Source: Spirochaetales bacterium
GTDB taxonomy: Bacteria; Spirochaetota; Spirochaetia; DSM-27196; Salinispiraceae
Length of the DNA: 48,350 nucleotides
Direction: 5' to 3'
Assembly: GCA_009991955.1 (NCBI GenBank)
Contig: JAACWS010000026.1
Span: 1 to 48,350, forward strand
Under the pieces are notes generated by a model that ran no database searches, was not told the DNA's origin, and worked only from the letters and a program-made list of their open reading frames with translations. Positions 9,166 through 18,166 of the stretch are shown one piece after another; the stretch's first letter is position 1; every line of letters begins with the position of its first letter. The position numbers and the translations under genes were made by a program.

Positions 9166-9563
9166 AGTTTTCCCGCCGGCTGACAACAACTTCTACTCCT
9201 GATCTCATTCCCATGATCGATATTGTTTTTCAGTTGGTCGTTTTTTTTCTTATGTCCAGTACCTTTGTAGTAAGCCCTGGAATTTCCCTCGACCTTCCCG
9301 GCTCCTCGACCACGGAAAATGTCGTGGTCGAGGGAATCATGATTTATGCTTATCAAGATGGTCGTCTTTACCTGGGCGACGAAACTACAACGTTTAATGA
9401 CCTCCGGGTTTATCTGGGGTCCCAGAGTTCTCCTACCTCGATTCCCGTCACCCTATTTGCCGAAGGTGGGGTAGCCTACCAGCGAATCATCGATATTCTC
9501 GATCTATTACGCCAGGAAGGCTTTTCCCGTGTTGCCTTGCGGGCAGAGGTCCAAGAGGAATAG
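9162..9563 (+). CDS. exbD: ExbD/TolR-family biopolymer transport protein
   Basis: 133 aa, the usual ExbD length. A single N-terminal membrane helix (about 15-37) carries the invariant proton-relay aspartate in LIPMIDIVFQ (Asp20). The remaining about 95 residues form the small periplasmic domain, including the ISLDLPGS strand and the VTLFAEGGVAYQ segment typical of the family. It starts within the exbB stop (ATGA) and lies 3 bp before the TonB-like gene, so stoichiometric co-translation is expected. A perfect 11-bp inverted repeat lies inside the gene (9304-9333, listed separately). Confidence 0.94.
   Translation: MKFSRRLTTTSTPDLIPMIDIVFQLVVFFLMSSTFVVSPGISLDLPGSSTTENVVVEGIMIYAYQDGRLYLGDETTTFNDLRVYLGSQSSPTSIPVTLFAEGGVAYQRIIDILDLLRQEGFSRVALRAEVQEE
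9304..9333 (+). other. Perfect 11-bp inverted repeat (hairpin) inside exbD
   Basis: The arms CCTCGACCACG (9304-9314) and CGTGGTCGAGG (9323-9333) are exact reverse complements around an 8-nt loop, giving a GC-rich RNA stem, extendable by one G-U pair. It encodes residues near the ExbD linker after the membrane helix. No T-tract follows, so it is not a classic terminator. It could modulate translation or mRNA decay between exbB and the tonB-like gene, or be coincidental. Confidence 0.6.
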
Positions 9564-9566
9564 CCT

Positions 9567-10541
9567 GTGACAAGTACCCATAACTCTGGATTTTTGCTCA
9601 GCCTTGGTATTTCTGTTCTCCTCCATGTTATTTTGGCGGTAGTACTTTCTTTTATTTCGCTTCCCAGCCCTGCTCCCCGGTACAAAGAAATCCTCGTCGA
9701 GCTACCACCGTTAGCCAGTCCCCAAGAATCCCAAGCTAAGGAGTTCGAAGTCGCCGAAATTCAGGATATTGATCTACCAGTAGAAGAACTTTTTCCTCTT
9801 GAACCGGTTTCGGAAGCCGATTTGGTCCAGGAGGTCGTTCCAGGGCCTGCACCTCGAACTATCTCGCCCCGATCGGTATCTCAACCGTCTTCCAACCTTC
9901 CATCCGATGAAGAACTCTTGGCAGATGTGGCCGATCTAGCTGCCCAGGCGGCTAGCCGGACACCATTAGCGTCACCAACCATTTCATCATCAAGTCTCCC
10001 TCTGATAGCCGAAAGTGATCTTTCTACTACCTCGGATACGCGGTCCGAAGGAGATAAATTCCTGGAAGAAAACCGTATGCGAGCCCTGTCCCCGCCCACT
10101 GTTAGTTCCAGTACGAGTACGACGACCCAAGATAGCCAGATTTCTATTTCTGAGGAAATTGCTCTACTCCAGACCCAAATGGCGGCCCGGGCGGAGAATG
10201 CTGTTCCAGCTTCTCCTTCGACCACAACATCGGAAGGTTTCCTGGACCCTCAAATTGATGGAAGTTCGGATCTAGGGGGCCGGGGTCTCGTGAGCCCCGA
10301 TCGCTTAAACTTAAATAAATACCTCACCCAAAGAAATCCGAATTGGAAGGATTCAATAACCGTAAATTTTCTCGTAGATCCCCAGGGGTTTATTGTGGCA
10401 ATCTTGAATGAGAGGGACTTTTCCCTCTATACTGACCTACAGCTAGCGATCTACCGACTTTTTATCCGCGATGGTCAGGCCTTCGTTGCCGTAACAACTC
10501 CTGGTTACCAAGAAGGTAGTATTACTTTCCGACTTCGCTAA
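9567..10541 (+). CDS. TonB-like periplasmic energy transducer
   Basis: 324 aa with TonB/TolA architecture: one N-terminal membrane anchor (about residues 8-28), a long low-complexity linker rich in Ser, Glu, Pro and Ala (about 35-240), and a compact C-terminal domain (about 245-324). The C-terminal domain contains ITVNFLVDPQGFIVA and ends in SITFRLR, resembling the TonB C-terminal sheet (V.F.V...G.V). It would transmit ExbB/ExbD energy to an outer-membrane partner, perhaps the barrel protein encoded upstream. The start is GTG at 9567 with AGAGGA at 9554-9559. The linker is Ser/Glu-rich rather than the Pro-Lys/Pro-Glu repeats of enterobacterial TonB, so a TolA-like role is also possible. Confidence 0.85.
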   Translation: MTSTHNSGFLLSLGISVLLHVILAVVLSFISLPSPAPRYKEILVELPPLASPQESQAKEFEVAEIQDIDLPVEELFPLEPVSEADLVQEVVPGPAPRTISPRSVSQPSSNLPSDEELLADVADLAAQAASRTPLASPTISSSSLPLIAESDLSTTSDTRSEGDKFLEENRMRALSPPTVSSSTSTTTQDSQISISEEIALLQTQMAARAENAVPASPSTTTSEGFLDPQIDGSSDLGGRGLVSPDRLNLNKYLTQRNPNWKDSITVNFLVDPQGFIVAILNERDFSLYTDLQLAIYRLFIRDGQAFVAVTTPGYQEGSITFRLR

Positions 10542-10565
10542 GAAAACAAAAAACTGTGGGGCACA

Positions 10566-11225
10566 ATGGGATCTATAAAATATAAGGCGCTCGCCTTCGA
10601 CGTAGATGGTACCCTCTACCCAAATAATCTTATGTACTTACACAGTATACCCTTCGCCCTCGGAAACTATTCTTTGTTAAAGGCGATTTCAAAGGTTCGC
10701 AAAGAGCTTCGAAAAATCCGTCCTATCGACGACTTTCTTGGTCTTCAGGCAAAAATGGTTGGGGACGAAATGGGTATTTCCACCGAACAGGCAACCGAAC
10801 TCGTACACGATAAAATGTACAGAGAGTGGGAAAAAGTTTTGTACCGGGTTCCCCTCTTTCCAGGGGTCAAAGAGCTCCTTGAAGAACTACGGAGGCGGAG
10901 TATTAAGCTGGGGGTAGCCAGCGATTTTCCTGTGGAACGAAAGTTGAAGATCCTTGGGGTAGAAGGATATTGGGATTTTGAATTGGCAACCGAAGATACC
11001 CACTATCTAAAACCTAACCCTGAGCCTTTTCTTGCCCTGGCGAGCGGTCTCGGAGAACGTCCCGAAGATATTCTGTACGTAGGGAACTCCTACGCCTATG
11101 ACGTTCTTGGAGCAAAGAGTATTGGCATGGCAGCTGCTCATGTGACGAAAAAGCCCGAGCCCAATTCCGTGGCCGATCTCAGTTTTTACCGGTATAAAGA
11201 TCTGGCCGAATATTTGTTTCGGTAG
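10566..11225 (+). CDS. HAD-superfamily hydrolase (phosphatase of the nucleotidase/phosphoglycolate type)
   Basis: 219 aa. HAD motif I is FDVDGTLYP with Asp12 (nucleophile) and Asp14. Motif II is the Ser in GVASDFP, motif III the Lys in YLKPNP, and motif IV the acidic/Asn stretch VGNSYAYDVLGAK. A helical cap insertion lies between motifs I and II, as in subfamily I enzymes (phosphoglycolate phosphatase, beta-phosphoglucomutase, pyrimidine nucleotidase YjjG). The substrate cannot be read from sequence. It lies 24 bp after the TonB-like gene with GGGG just upstream of the ATG, and 73 bp before the SpiroCoCo gene. Confidence 0.9.
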   Translation: MGSIKYKALAFDVDGTLYPNNLMYLHSIPFALGNYSLLKAISKVRKELRKIRPIDDFLGLQAKMVGDEMGISTEQATELVHDKMYREWEKVLYRVPLFPGVKELLEELRRRSIKLGVASDFPVERKLKILGVEGYWDFELATEDTHYLKPNPEPFLALASGLGERPEDILYVGNSYAYDVLGAKSIGMAAAHVTKKPEPNSVADLSFYRYKDLAEYLFR

Positions 11226-11298
11226 ATGATTCTAAACCTTTCCGATATACTCAGCCTGGGTATTTGGCCCATGAACAACTACCTGGGGAGACGGAACT

Positions 11299-14200
11299 AT
11301 GAACCAGCTTACTTTTACCCTCGGCGATTTTTTGGTTCTAATCATTCTTGCCGCAGTCCTATTTATTTATCGACAACTCGACAAGAATAATCGATCTCTC
11401 GAGAGGGTCAAACGATATGCAGATCAAGCCCAAGGTCAACTTCAGGAAATCGTCGACGCAAAAGCCAGAGACCTCAAGGACCTGGGAATTGAAATCGACG
11501 TTCATCAACAGGCATTAAAATCGGTTTTACACCATGTTCATGAATCTACCCAATCTTTAGAACAAAAGGCCGATGAAATAGATGGACTTTCCCAAAAAAT
11601 CCTCGATTACGAACGTATAATTACCGAATTAGTGGAAAAAACAAAGGTCGCCCAGGAGAATCTCCAGCGGGTGAAAGACGAGTCCCGTTTTGTCGATGGT
11701 GTAGGTAAACGAATAAAAGAAGCCGCCGAGAGTCTCGGGAAAATTGAAAAGTCCATTCCTGCTATGACCAGTGAGTTTGCCCGGGTCAATAGTGACCAAA
11801 ATCGGGAACACGGGGAACTTCTTACTCGGGGGTTTCAAGAGTCTATCGAGCGTAAAACCCTCGAACTAGACGAGCAACTCGCAGTAATTCGCCAGGAATT
11901 AGGAAACCAGAGGGTCAACTTGGGAGATCAAATAGCCAAGTTCCAGATCGAGTCGGAAGAAATACAATCCAATTTTGCCGAAAAAATACAAGCTGCCGCT
12001 GTGGATGGTCGTGATCTAAAAGCCGAAATTCTCTCGAGTCTAACGAATCGGTTCTCCGAAGAAGTTTCAGTCCTAGAAAGGCAAATGCGAGATAGTGTTT
12101 CGGCCCTCATGGAAGAACAGCTTGGTAGTGAAGATCAGCTGAAGGAATGGAAGCAGTCCTACACTCAAAGGCTTGGTAGCGCAGAAGAAGAGTTAGAAGC
12201 TCGAATACGAGACCAAGAAGAGAAAATTCGGCGCAAAATAGAAGATGTTTTGACCGCCCAAGAAGAACTGGCCCAGGCCCAAGAAACGGGTTTTCGGGAG
12301 ATTGAAAGTAAAATGGAAAGTCAGAACGAGTCTTTTCAGGGCTTGTTATACGATACAGAGCAACAACTTCGACAGGATCTCGAACAAGTTCGGGAAAAAG
12401 GGAACGCACTGGCGGACACTGCCTTACGGAAGATGGATCAAGATGTCGAGGCCAAGACCGAGAGTATTCGGGCCCAAATTCACGAGAGCCTAGAGGACCT
12501 CACCCACCGGACCGAAGCAACGCACTCGACTATCGATCGAAACTTTGGATCTCTCCAGGAGCACCTGGATTCTTACGTAAGAGAATCTAAAATAGTAATA
12601 GAGAGCTTAGATTCTCGGATGGAGGACCTCACCCAAAGGTTAGAAAAAGACAAGATCTATCACGAGAACCAAATCCACGATTTTGTTCAGTCTTCTAAGG
12701 AAAGAATAGCCGAACAAGAGGAAACCTTGGCTGACCAACTAACCTCCTTGACAAACCAACTATCCGAAGTAAGGCAAGAAGCCGAATCGACGGTTCATGG
12801 CTTTCAATCGGAACTCATGACCCAGGTACAGAATGCCAGGAATTTGTTAGATCAGCGGATTGGGGAACTAAGGGATGAGCACGACGCCCGGCTAGAAGAC
12901 TCCTCTCGAGGGGTCCATGATAAGGTAGATTCAATCCTTGCCGACGCTCGGGAACGGATACAGGAAATCCGTACCGCGCTGGAACAAGAGAATCTCGATC
13001 TTCGACGCCTGTTCGAGTCTTTTCAAGGGGATAACCGTCAAGAGGCGAAGAATCTACATCTTCAGTTTTTAAAGGAATTAGAGGAATTTAGGGTCGCCGA
13101 AGTGGTGACCGCCAATCAAAGCCAGGACTCGTTCCGGGCCCTCATCGAGGAGTTATCACAAAAGGTACAGACCGATCTCGGTGACGCGGGAGCGGAACTT
13201 GCCCGACTCCGAGATCTGCAAAAAGAGATGGGAGCTAAAAATCAAGATCTAAGGGGAGAGTTTCTAACCAAGAGTGAGGAACTGCATACTTTTATCCTAA
13301 GTCAATACACAGAAATTCAAACACGGCTCCTCGGAAAAGGCGATCAGGTTGAACAGGCGGTAATAAAAGAGCTGGAACTCAAGCTTCGGGAGTACGAGGA
13401 AGCCTTCGGATACCGTATTCATTCCCTGGAGCAGGTATCTCTGGATGCTTCAAACCTGGATCATGAACTTCGTAAACTTCTCGACCGAACACGAAATCGG
13501 TTGGAAGAAGACCTCAAATCCCAAGCCGACGGAATTCGAACCGAGCGACATAACGATTTGCTAAAAGCGAGGGAAGAGATGGGGCAACTCGTGGAAGAAA
13601 TGGGAACCCTCGAAAAATCTCTTCAAGACCTCAAAGAGCGAGCCTATCAGACGACGAGCGACAAACTCAAGAACTTTGAAGAAGACTTCTTTCAGGATTT
13701 ACGAATCCGAAGCGAAAAAATGGACAACGATTTTGAAGAGTGGAAACTTCGTGTTAGCGACCAGCTCGATGCCCTAATGAAATTCTCGAACGACAAAACC
13801 GACGAACTGCAGAAAAGTTTCCTTGAAAAACTGCATACCGACGTAGGTCAACTCCAGTCCGAAGCCGCCGAACACTTAACGAAGCTTCAGGAGTTTGTGA
13901 AAGCCCACGAAAAGACAACACAAGATCGTTTATCGACCCAACAAAGTTTACTGTTACAACATGAACAACGAACAAAAGATGAGATTCTGGTTCTTCACGA
14001 GAAGACGATGGAAACCCTGCAAGGCCGACTTGGGCTACTAGAAGATCAACAGGTGGAAAAAATCCGGTCTCTCAAGGGAAGTATGGAAAACCTCGTTATG
14101 AAGGTCGAGAAAGACGTTTCCGAGAAGACCGAAGACATCCAAGGATCTCTGACCAATCTAGGATCCGATCTCGTTCTATGGCAAACGAAATATCTGAATC

Positions 14201-15501
14201 AACTGAGGGCCGCGGAACAAGATATCGAGGGTGAAATTGCTAAAGAGGCCCGAAAAAATCTTGAACATTTACAAACGCTTGAAACGAACCTTAGGGAAAA
14301 AGCTCAGGTTCTCCAAGAGTCTATCGAAGAAGAAATGGATGGTATTCGATCTTTAGTACGAGACTCGGAAATTAAAGTACAGGAATCGTACCAAAATTTG
14401 GTATCCCTTAGTGACAGCGCTTTGACGGAATTTTTAAGTTCTAAAAAACGGGCATCTGTAGAACTCGAAGAAGATATACGAGACTTTAAAAATCTTTCGG
14501 CAAAGGTGCGGGAAGAGTTTGAGGGAACCCAGAAACGACTTATGGAAGGGCTGGTTAGTCGGACAGATCATCTAGACCAAACCTTGCAGGAGATAGATAA
14601 GCGCCAAAAGCTGTTCTTAGGTCAAACGAAACTTTTTGAAAGAGCCGACAGCCTAAAAGATCTGCTTACCCAAGATATTGGGGTGTTGACCCAGGAGATA
14701 AGTCGCTTAAGCGAAGAAAAAAAACAGTTTTCCGATATTGCTACCCTTGTAAATAGGCTAAAGACCTTGGCAGACGACGCCAATAACAAGTTAGAAAGGG
14801 TTTTCGCAGAAAAAAAACGCATTGAAGTTATGGACACACAAATTTCTAATCTTCTTGGTCAATCGGACCAGGTCAATCAAAAACTACTCCAAATACAAGA
14901 ACAGCAAGATGAGGTGATAGAGATTCAAAAGTCACTAAGGGAGCTCGAAGTTTTAGAAAAGGGAGTTGCCCACAAGTTTGAGCGCCTTGAAAAGAAGAGT
15001 GGAATTTTGGACACGACGATTGAGGGAGTCGATAAGAATTTTCAACAGTTATCGGACCTCGAAAATCGGTTTATGGCGATATACACCGATATTGAAACGA
15101 CAATTCCCGATCGGATAGATCATATCGATGGTCAGATTTCTCAGATCTCTCTAAAAAAGAAAGAAGCAGATCTGGCCATGAAGAACTTGTCGACCCTCGA
15201 TTCTCTTTCGTCAGACCTGGAAAAACGACTCGAAGACATATCAAAAGCCCGGGAGTGGCTCGCTCGCACAGAAACCCGTTTTGAAGAGGTTACTCGAAAG
15301 GCCTCTGAACAGGTGCAAATACTGTCCACGTTAGTAAAAGAGGAAGGAAAAGAGGCAGGAACCGCCGATTCCATCCCCGGTTCGGCAAAAGATTTGGTAA
15401 TACGATTAGCCCATCAGGGATGGAAGATTGAAGAGATAGCCCGAACTACCAAACTAAGCCGCGGGGAGATAGAATTGATTCTAGAGATGACCCAGAAATA
15501 G
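11299..15501 (+). CDS. Giant membrane-anchored coiled-coil protein (SpiroCoCo type) with C-terminal helix-turn-helix-like motif
   Basis: 1400 aa. One hydrophobic helix near the N-terminus (about residues 10-25) is followed by basic residues, placing the rest in the cytoplasm. Roughly 1300 residues of heptad-rich sequence follow, full of E, K, Q, L and D, with almost no Pro or Cys. The last 30 residues (GWKIEEIARTTKLSRGEIE and on) look like the small C-terminal module seen in SwrB/DUF6115- and DUF2802-type motility-associated proteins. NCBI recognises a SpiroCoCo family of such proteins in spirochaetes; I place this gene there from architecture. A 14-nt direct repeat at 12493-12506 and 12622-12635 hints at internal duplication (43 residues apart). 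Likely a structural element of the cell cylinder or motility apparatus. GGGGAG at 11285-11290 supports the start. Confidence 0.9.
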   Translation: MNQLTFTLGDFLVLIILAAVLFIYRQLDKNNRSLERVKRYADQAQGQLQEIVDAKARDLKDLGIEIDVHQQALKSVLHHVHESTQSLEQKADEIDGLSQKILDYERIITELVEKTKVAQENLQRVKDESRFVDGVGKRIKEAAESLGKIEKSIPAMTSEFARVNSDQNREHGELLTRGFQESIERKTLELDEQLAVIRQELGNQRVNLGDQIAKFQIESEEIQSNFAEKIQAAAVDGRDLKAEILSSLTNRFSEEVSVLERQMRDSVSALMEEQLGSEDQLKEWKQSYTQRLGSAEEELEARIRDQEEKIRRKIEDVLTAQEELAQAQETGFREIESKMESQNESFQGLLYDTEQQLRQDLEQVREKGNALADTALRKMDQDVEAKTESIRAQIHESLEDLTHRTEATHSTIDRNFGSLQEHLDSYVRESKIVIESLDSRMEDLTQRLEKDKIYHENQIHDFVQSSKERIAEQEETLADQLTSLTNQLSEVRQEAESTVHGFQSELMTQVQNARNLLDQRIGELRDEHDARLEDSSRGVHDKVDSILADARERIQEIRTALEQENLDLRRLFESFQGDNRQEAKNLHLQFLKELEEFRVAEVVTANQSQDSFRALIEELSQKVQTDLGDAGAELARLRDLQKEMGAKNQDLRGEFLTKSEELHTFILSQYTEIQTRLLGKGDQVEQAVIKELELKLREYEEAFGYRIHSLEQVSLDASNLDHELRKLLDRTRNRLEEDLKSQADGIRTERHNDLLKAREEMGQLVEEMGTLEKSLQDLKERAYQTTSDKLKNFEEDFFQDLRIRSEKMDNDFEEWKLRVSDQLDALMKFSNDKTDELQKSFLEKLHTDVGQLQSEAAEHLTKLQEFVKAHEKTTQDRLSTQQSLLLQHEQRTKDEILVLHEKTMETLQGRLGLLEDQQVEKIRSLKGSMENLVMKVEKDVSEKTEDIQGSLTNLGSDLVLWQTKYLNQLRAAEQDIEGEIAKEARKNLEHLQTLETNLREKAQVLQESIEEEMDGIRSLVRDSEIKVQESYQNLVSLSDSALTEFLSSKKRASVELEEDIRDFKNLSAKVREEFEGTQKRLMEGLVSRTDHLDQTLQEIDKRQKLFLGQTKLFERADSLKDLLTQDIGVLTQEISRLSEEKKQFSDIATLVNRLKTLADDANNKLERVFAEKKRIEVMDTQISNLLGQSDQVNQKLLQIQEQQDEVIEIQKSLRELEVLEKGVAHKFERLEKKSGILDTTIEGVDKNFQQLSDLENRFMAIYTDIETTIPDRIDHIDGQISQISLKKKEADLAMKNLSTLDSLSSDLEKRLEDISKAREWLARTETRFEEVTRKASEQVQILSTLVKEEGKEAGTADSIPGSAKDLVIRLAHQGWKIEEIARTTKLSRGEIELILEMTQK

Positions 15502-15521
15502 GGCTATCAGGACGACTCGGC

Positions 15522-15551
15522 TTGACGATTGGAAGATATTATCAGTATTTT
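15522..15551 (+). promoter_or_regulatory. Candidate sigma70-type promoter of the grpE-dnaK-dnaJ operon
   Basis: TTGACG (15522-15527) and TATTTT (15546-15551) are separated by 18 bp, about 75 bp upstream of the grpE start, in the longest plus-strand gap of this part of the window. No CIRCE inverted repeat (TTAGCACTC-N9-GAGTGCTAA) is present between 15502 and 15624. Heat regulation, if any, must use something else. Assigned by eye; no transcript data. Confidence 0.45.
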
Positions 15552-15624
15552 TCTCCTAATCAGAGACAACACAATCTCGTCACAAAGTAATTAAACAAAG
15601 GGTATGACCACTAGGGAGGAACCG

Positions 15625-16227
15625 GTGAGCGATGATCAGCAAGCTTCGGAGGAAGTGCAGCTCAGTGAGAAAGAAGAAAATGGACAAGAAGTTCAACAGC
15701 AGGGAGTAGAAGAAGTCGACACTTCCCAAACGAACGATAAGGGTCCCGAGAAATTTGTGGACCAGGAAAAAGAAGACCTTCGCCAAGAGTTGGGTGAACT
15801 CAAAGATCAATATTTGAGAAAACAAGCAGATTTCGATAATTTTCGAAAACGTCTGTTAAGGGATAAAGAAGAGAGTGTTGCGTTTGCAAACAAGAAAATA
15901 CTTGAAGATCTTGTACCGGTTCTTGACGATTTTGAGCGGGCTATCAAGAGTTCAGAGGAATCAAAAGAATTTCAGTCTTTGCACGATGGTATTCAACTTA
16001 TAGAAAAACAAATGGCCTCAATGTTGGAAAAGAAATGGGGACTTATTCGGTTTGATTCTCTCGATCAAGAGTTTGATCCCCAGAAACACGAAGCCGTGAC
16101 AGTAGAACCCCGAGAGGGCGATATTCAGGTCGTCCTAGAGGAATATCAAAAAGGATATATCCTGAACGACCGGGTCCTTAGGACAGCAAAAGTTAAAGTA
16201 TCTATGCCCACAACTAAAGGAGAATAA
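15625..16227 (+). CDS. grpE: Nucleotide exchange factor GrpE
   Basis: 200 aa from the GTG at 15625, which has GGGAGGA at 15614-15620. An in-frame ATG at 15604 would add 7 residues but has a poorly placed ribosome site. The acidic, Gln-rich N-terminus is disordered. It is followed by the long GrpE coiled coil ([22 protein letters not shown]) and the C-terminal beta domain with FDPQKHEAV and [11 protein letters not shown]. GrpE dimers release ADP from DnaK. It lies 2 bp upstream of dnaK. The operon carries no hrcA, unlike the common hrcA-grpE-dnaK-dnaJ arrangement. Confidence 0.96.
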   Translation: MSDDQQASEEVQLSEKEENGQEVQQQGVEEVDTSQTNDKGPEKFVDQEKEDLRQELGELKDQYLRKQADFDNFRKRLLRDKEESVAFANKKILEDLVPVLDDFERAIKSSEESKEFQSLHDGIQLIEKQMASMLEKKWGLIRFDSLDQEFDPQKHEAVTVEPREGDIQVVLEEYQKGYILNDRVLRTAKVKVSMPTTKGE

Positions 16228-16229
16228 GA

Positions 16230-18149
16230 ATGGGACGAATTATTGGAATTGACTTAGGAACGACCAACTCGTGTGTTGCGGTTATGGAAGGCGGCGAATC
16301 GGTAGTTATGCAAAATGCTGAGGGTCAGCGAACTACTCCTTCGATCGTCGCCTATACAGGAAAGGGCGAGCGACTTGTTGGTCAGCCGGCGAAAAACCAG
16401 ATGGTTACTAACCCCGAAAAGACGATCTACTCAATCAAACGATTTATGGGACGACGAGCTAATGAGGTAAAAGAAGAGACCTCTATGGTACCCTATCATA
16501 TCGACATGTCTGATACAGCAGCCGCGGTCAAGATTGTAGTCGACGATAAAAAATATACCCCACCAGAAATCTCTGCAGCAATTTTGCAGAAAATGAAAGA
16601 GACCGCCGAAGACTATCTTGGCGAGCCAGTTACTGAGGCCGTTATTACTGTACCAGCTTATTTTAACGATGCCCAACGACAGGCTACGAAAGATGCTGGA
16701 CGGATTGCGGGTCTCGAAGTAAAGCGAATCGTTAACGAACCTACTGCGGCGGCCTTGGCCTATGGTTTTGGAAAGAAGGGTAAAGACGAAAAGATTGCGG
16801 TCTATGACCTTGGTGGTGGAACCTTCGACGTTTCTATCCTCGAACTTGGGGATGGGGTGTTTGAGGTTAAGTCGACTAACGGCGATACCCACCTCGGGGG
16901 TGATAACTTCGACCAGAAGATTATTGATTGGCTTATTTCAAGCTTTAAAAGTGATTTTGGTATAGACCTAAGTAGCGATCGAATGGCTCTCCAACGGCTT
17001 AAGGAAGCAGCCGAGAAAGCGAAAAGAGAGCTGTCATCTACCCAGACCACCGAAGTGAATTTGCCCTTCATAACTGCCGACGCTAGCGGGCCAAAGCACA
17101 TGCAATATTCGCTTACCCGGGCAAAATTTGAACAAATGGTAGACGATCTCATTCAGAAGACAAAACAGCCTTGTTTGTCCGCCATGAAAGACGCTGGGCT
17201 ATCAGCTTCGGACATCGATGAAGTTATTTTAGTAGGTGGTTCGACCCGTATTCCCGCTGTGCAAAGACTCGTCAAAGAACTTTTTGGCAAAGAACCCCAC
17301 AAGGGAGTAAATCCCGACGAAGTAGTAGCCCTTGGGGCTGCTATTCAAGGGGGTATTCTCGGCGGTGACGTAAAAGACGTTCTACTGCTCGACGTCACTC
17401 CGTTGAGTCTCGGAATTGAAACCCTTGGAGGGGTATTCACTAAGCTTATCGAACGGAATACCACGATTCCGACCCGCAAAAGCCAAATGTTTTCTACTGC
17501 TGCGGATCAACAAACCGCAGTTTCGATCCACGTCCTTCAGGGCGAACGGGAAATGGCTCGGGATAATCGAACCCTAGGTCGATTTGATTTGGTTGGTATT
17601 CCACCAGCCCCCCGAGGTGTACCTCAGATTGAAGTTACCTTTGATATCGATGCAAACGGTATCGTCCATGTATCGGCCAAAGACATGGGCACCGGAAAAG
17701 AACAAAAAATTCGAATTGAAAGTTCATCGGGTCTTTCAGAAGACGAAATTCAACGGATGGTACGAGATGCCGAAAGCCACGCCGATGAAGACAAGAAGTC
17801 CAAAGAAACGGTCGAAGCATTCAATGAGGCCGACAGCCTTATTTATGCTACCGAAAAGTCTTTGAAGGATTACGGCGATAAAGTCAACGACGTGGACAAA
17901 GAGAGTATCGCGAGTGCGATTCAAGGACTCAGAGCCGCTATTGAAACGAAGGATGTCGACCAGATAAAGGCAAAAACTGAAGAGCTGAAACAGGCTTCTT
18001 ACAAATTAGCCGAGGAGGTCTACAAAACCCAACAGGCGACAGGTGAACAGCCTCAAGGAGAAACCGAAGAACCTCAGGCTTCGGGTGGTTCGAAAGAAAA
18101 GGGCGATGTTCAAGATGTAGACTACGAGGTAGTCGACGACGAAAAATAA
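16230..18149 (+). CDS. dnaK: Molecular chaperone DnaK (Hsp70)
   Basis: 639 aa, the normal size. The ATPase domain opens with [16 protein letters not shown] and carries the phosphate-2 motif [11 protein letters not shown] and the adenosine motif [11 protein letters not shown]. The linker [19 protein letters not shown] leads to the substrate-binding domain ([20 protein letters not shown]), and the helical lid ends in an acidic tail (YEVVDDEK). AAAGGAG at 16216-16222 precedes the ATG. It folds and protects client proteins using ATP, with GrpE and DnaJ encoded on either side. Nothing unusual is seen. Confidence 0.99.
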   Translation: MGRIIGIDLGTTNSCVAVMEGGESVVMQNAEGQRTTPSIVAYTGKGERLVGQPAKNQMVTNPEKTIYSIKRFMGRRANEVKEETSMVPYHIDMSDTAAAVKIVVDDKKYTPPEISAAILQKMKETAEDYLGEPVTEAVITVPAYFNDAQRQATKDAGRIAGLEVKRIVNEPTAAALAYGFGKKGKDEKIAVYDLGGGTFDVSILELGDGVFEVKSTNGDTHLGGDNFDQKIIDWLISSFKSDFGIDLSSDRMALQRLKEAAEKAKRELSSTQTTEVNLPFITADASGPKHMQYSLTRAKFEQMVDDLIQKTKQPCLSAMKDAGLSASDIDEVILVGGSTRIPAVQRLVKELFGKEPHKGVNPDEVVALGAAIQGGILGGDVKDVLLLDVTPLSLGIETLGGVFTKLIERNTTIPTRKSQMFSTAADQQTAVSIHVLQGEREMARDNRTLGRFDLVGIPPAPRGVPQIEVTFDIDANGIVHVSAKDMGTGKEQKIRIESSSGLSEDEIQRMVRDAESHADEDKKSKETVEAFNEADSLIYATEKSLKDYGDKVNDVDKESIASAIQGLRAAIETKDVDQIKAKTEELKQASYKLAEEVYKTQQATGEQPQGETEEPQASGGSKEKGDVQDVDYEVVDDEK

Positions 18150-18166
18150 GAGCGAGGTTTGACTCC

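Noticed and set aside
15502-15624. CIRCE heat-shock element upstream of grpE
   Set aside because: No TTAGCACTC-N9-GAGTGCTAA or near match is present.
16431-16892. 153-codon open frame antisense to dnaK
   Set aside because: It mirrors the codon pattern of dnaK, has no ribosome site, and encodes no recognisable protein features.
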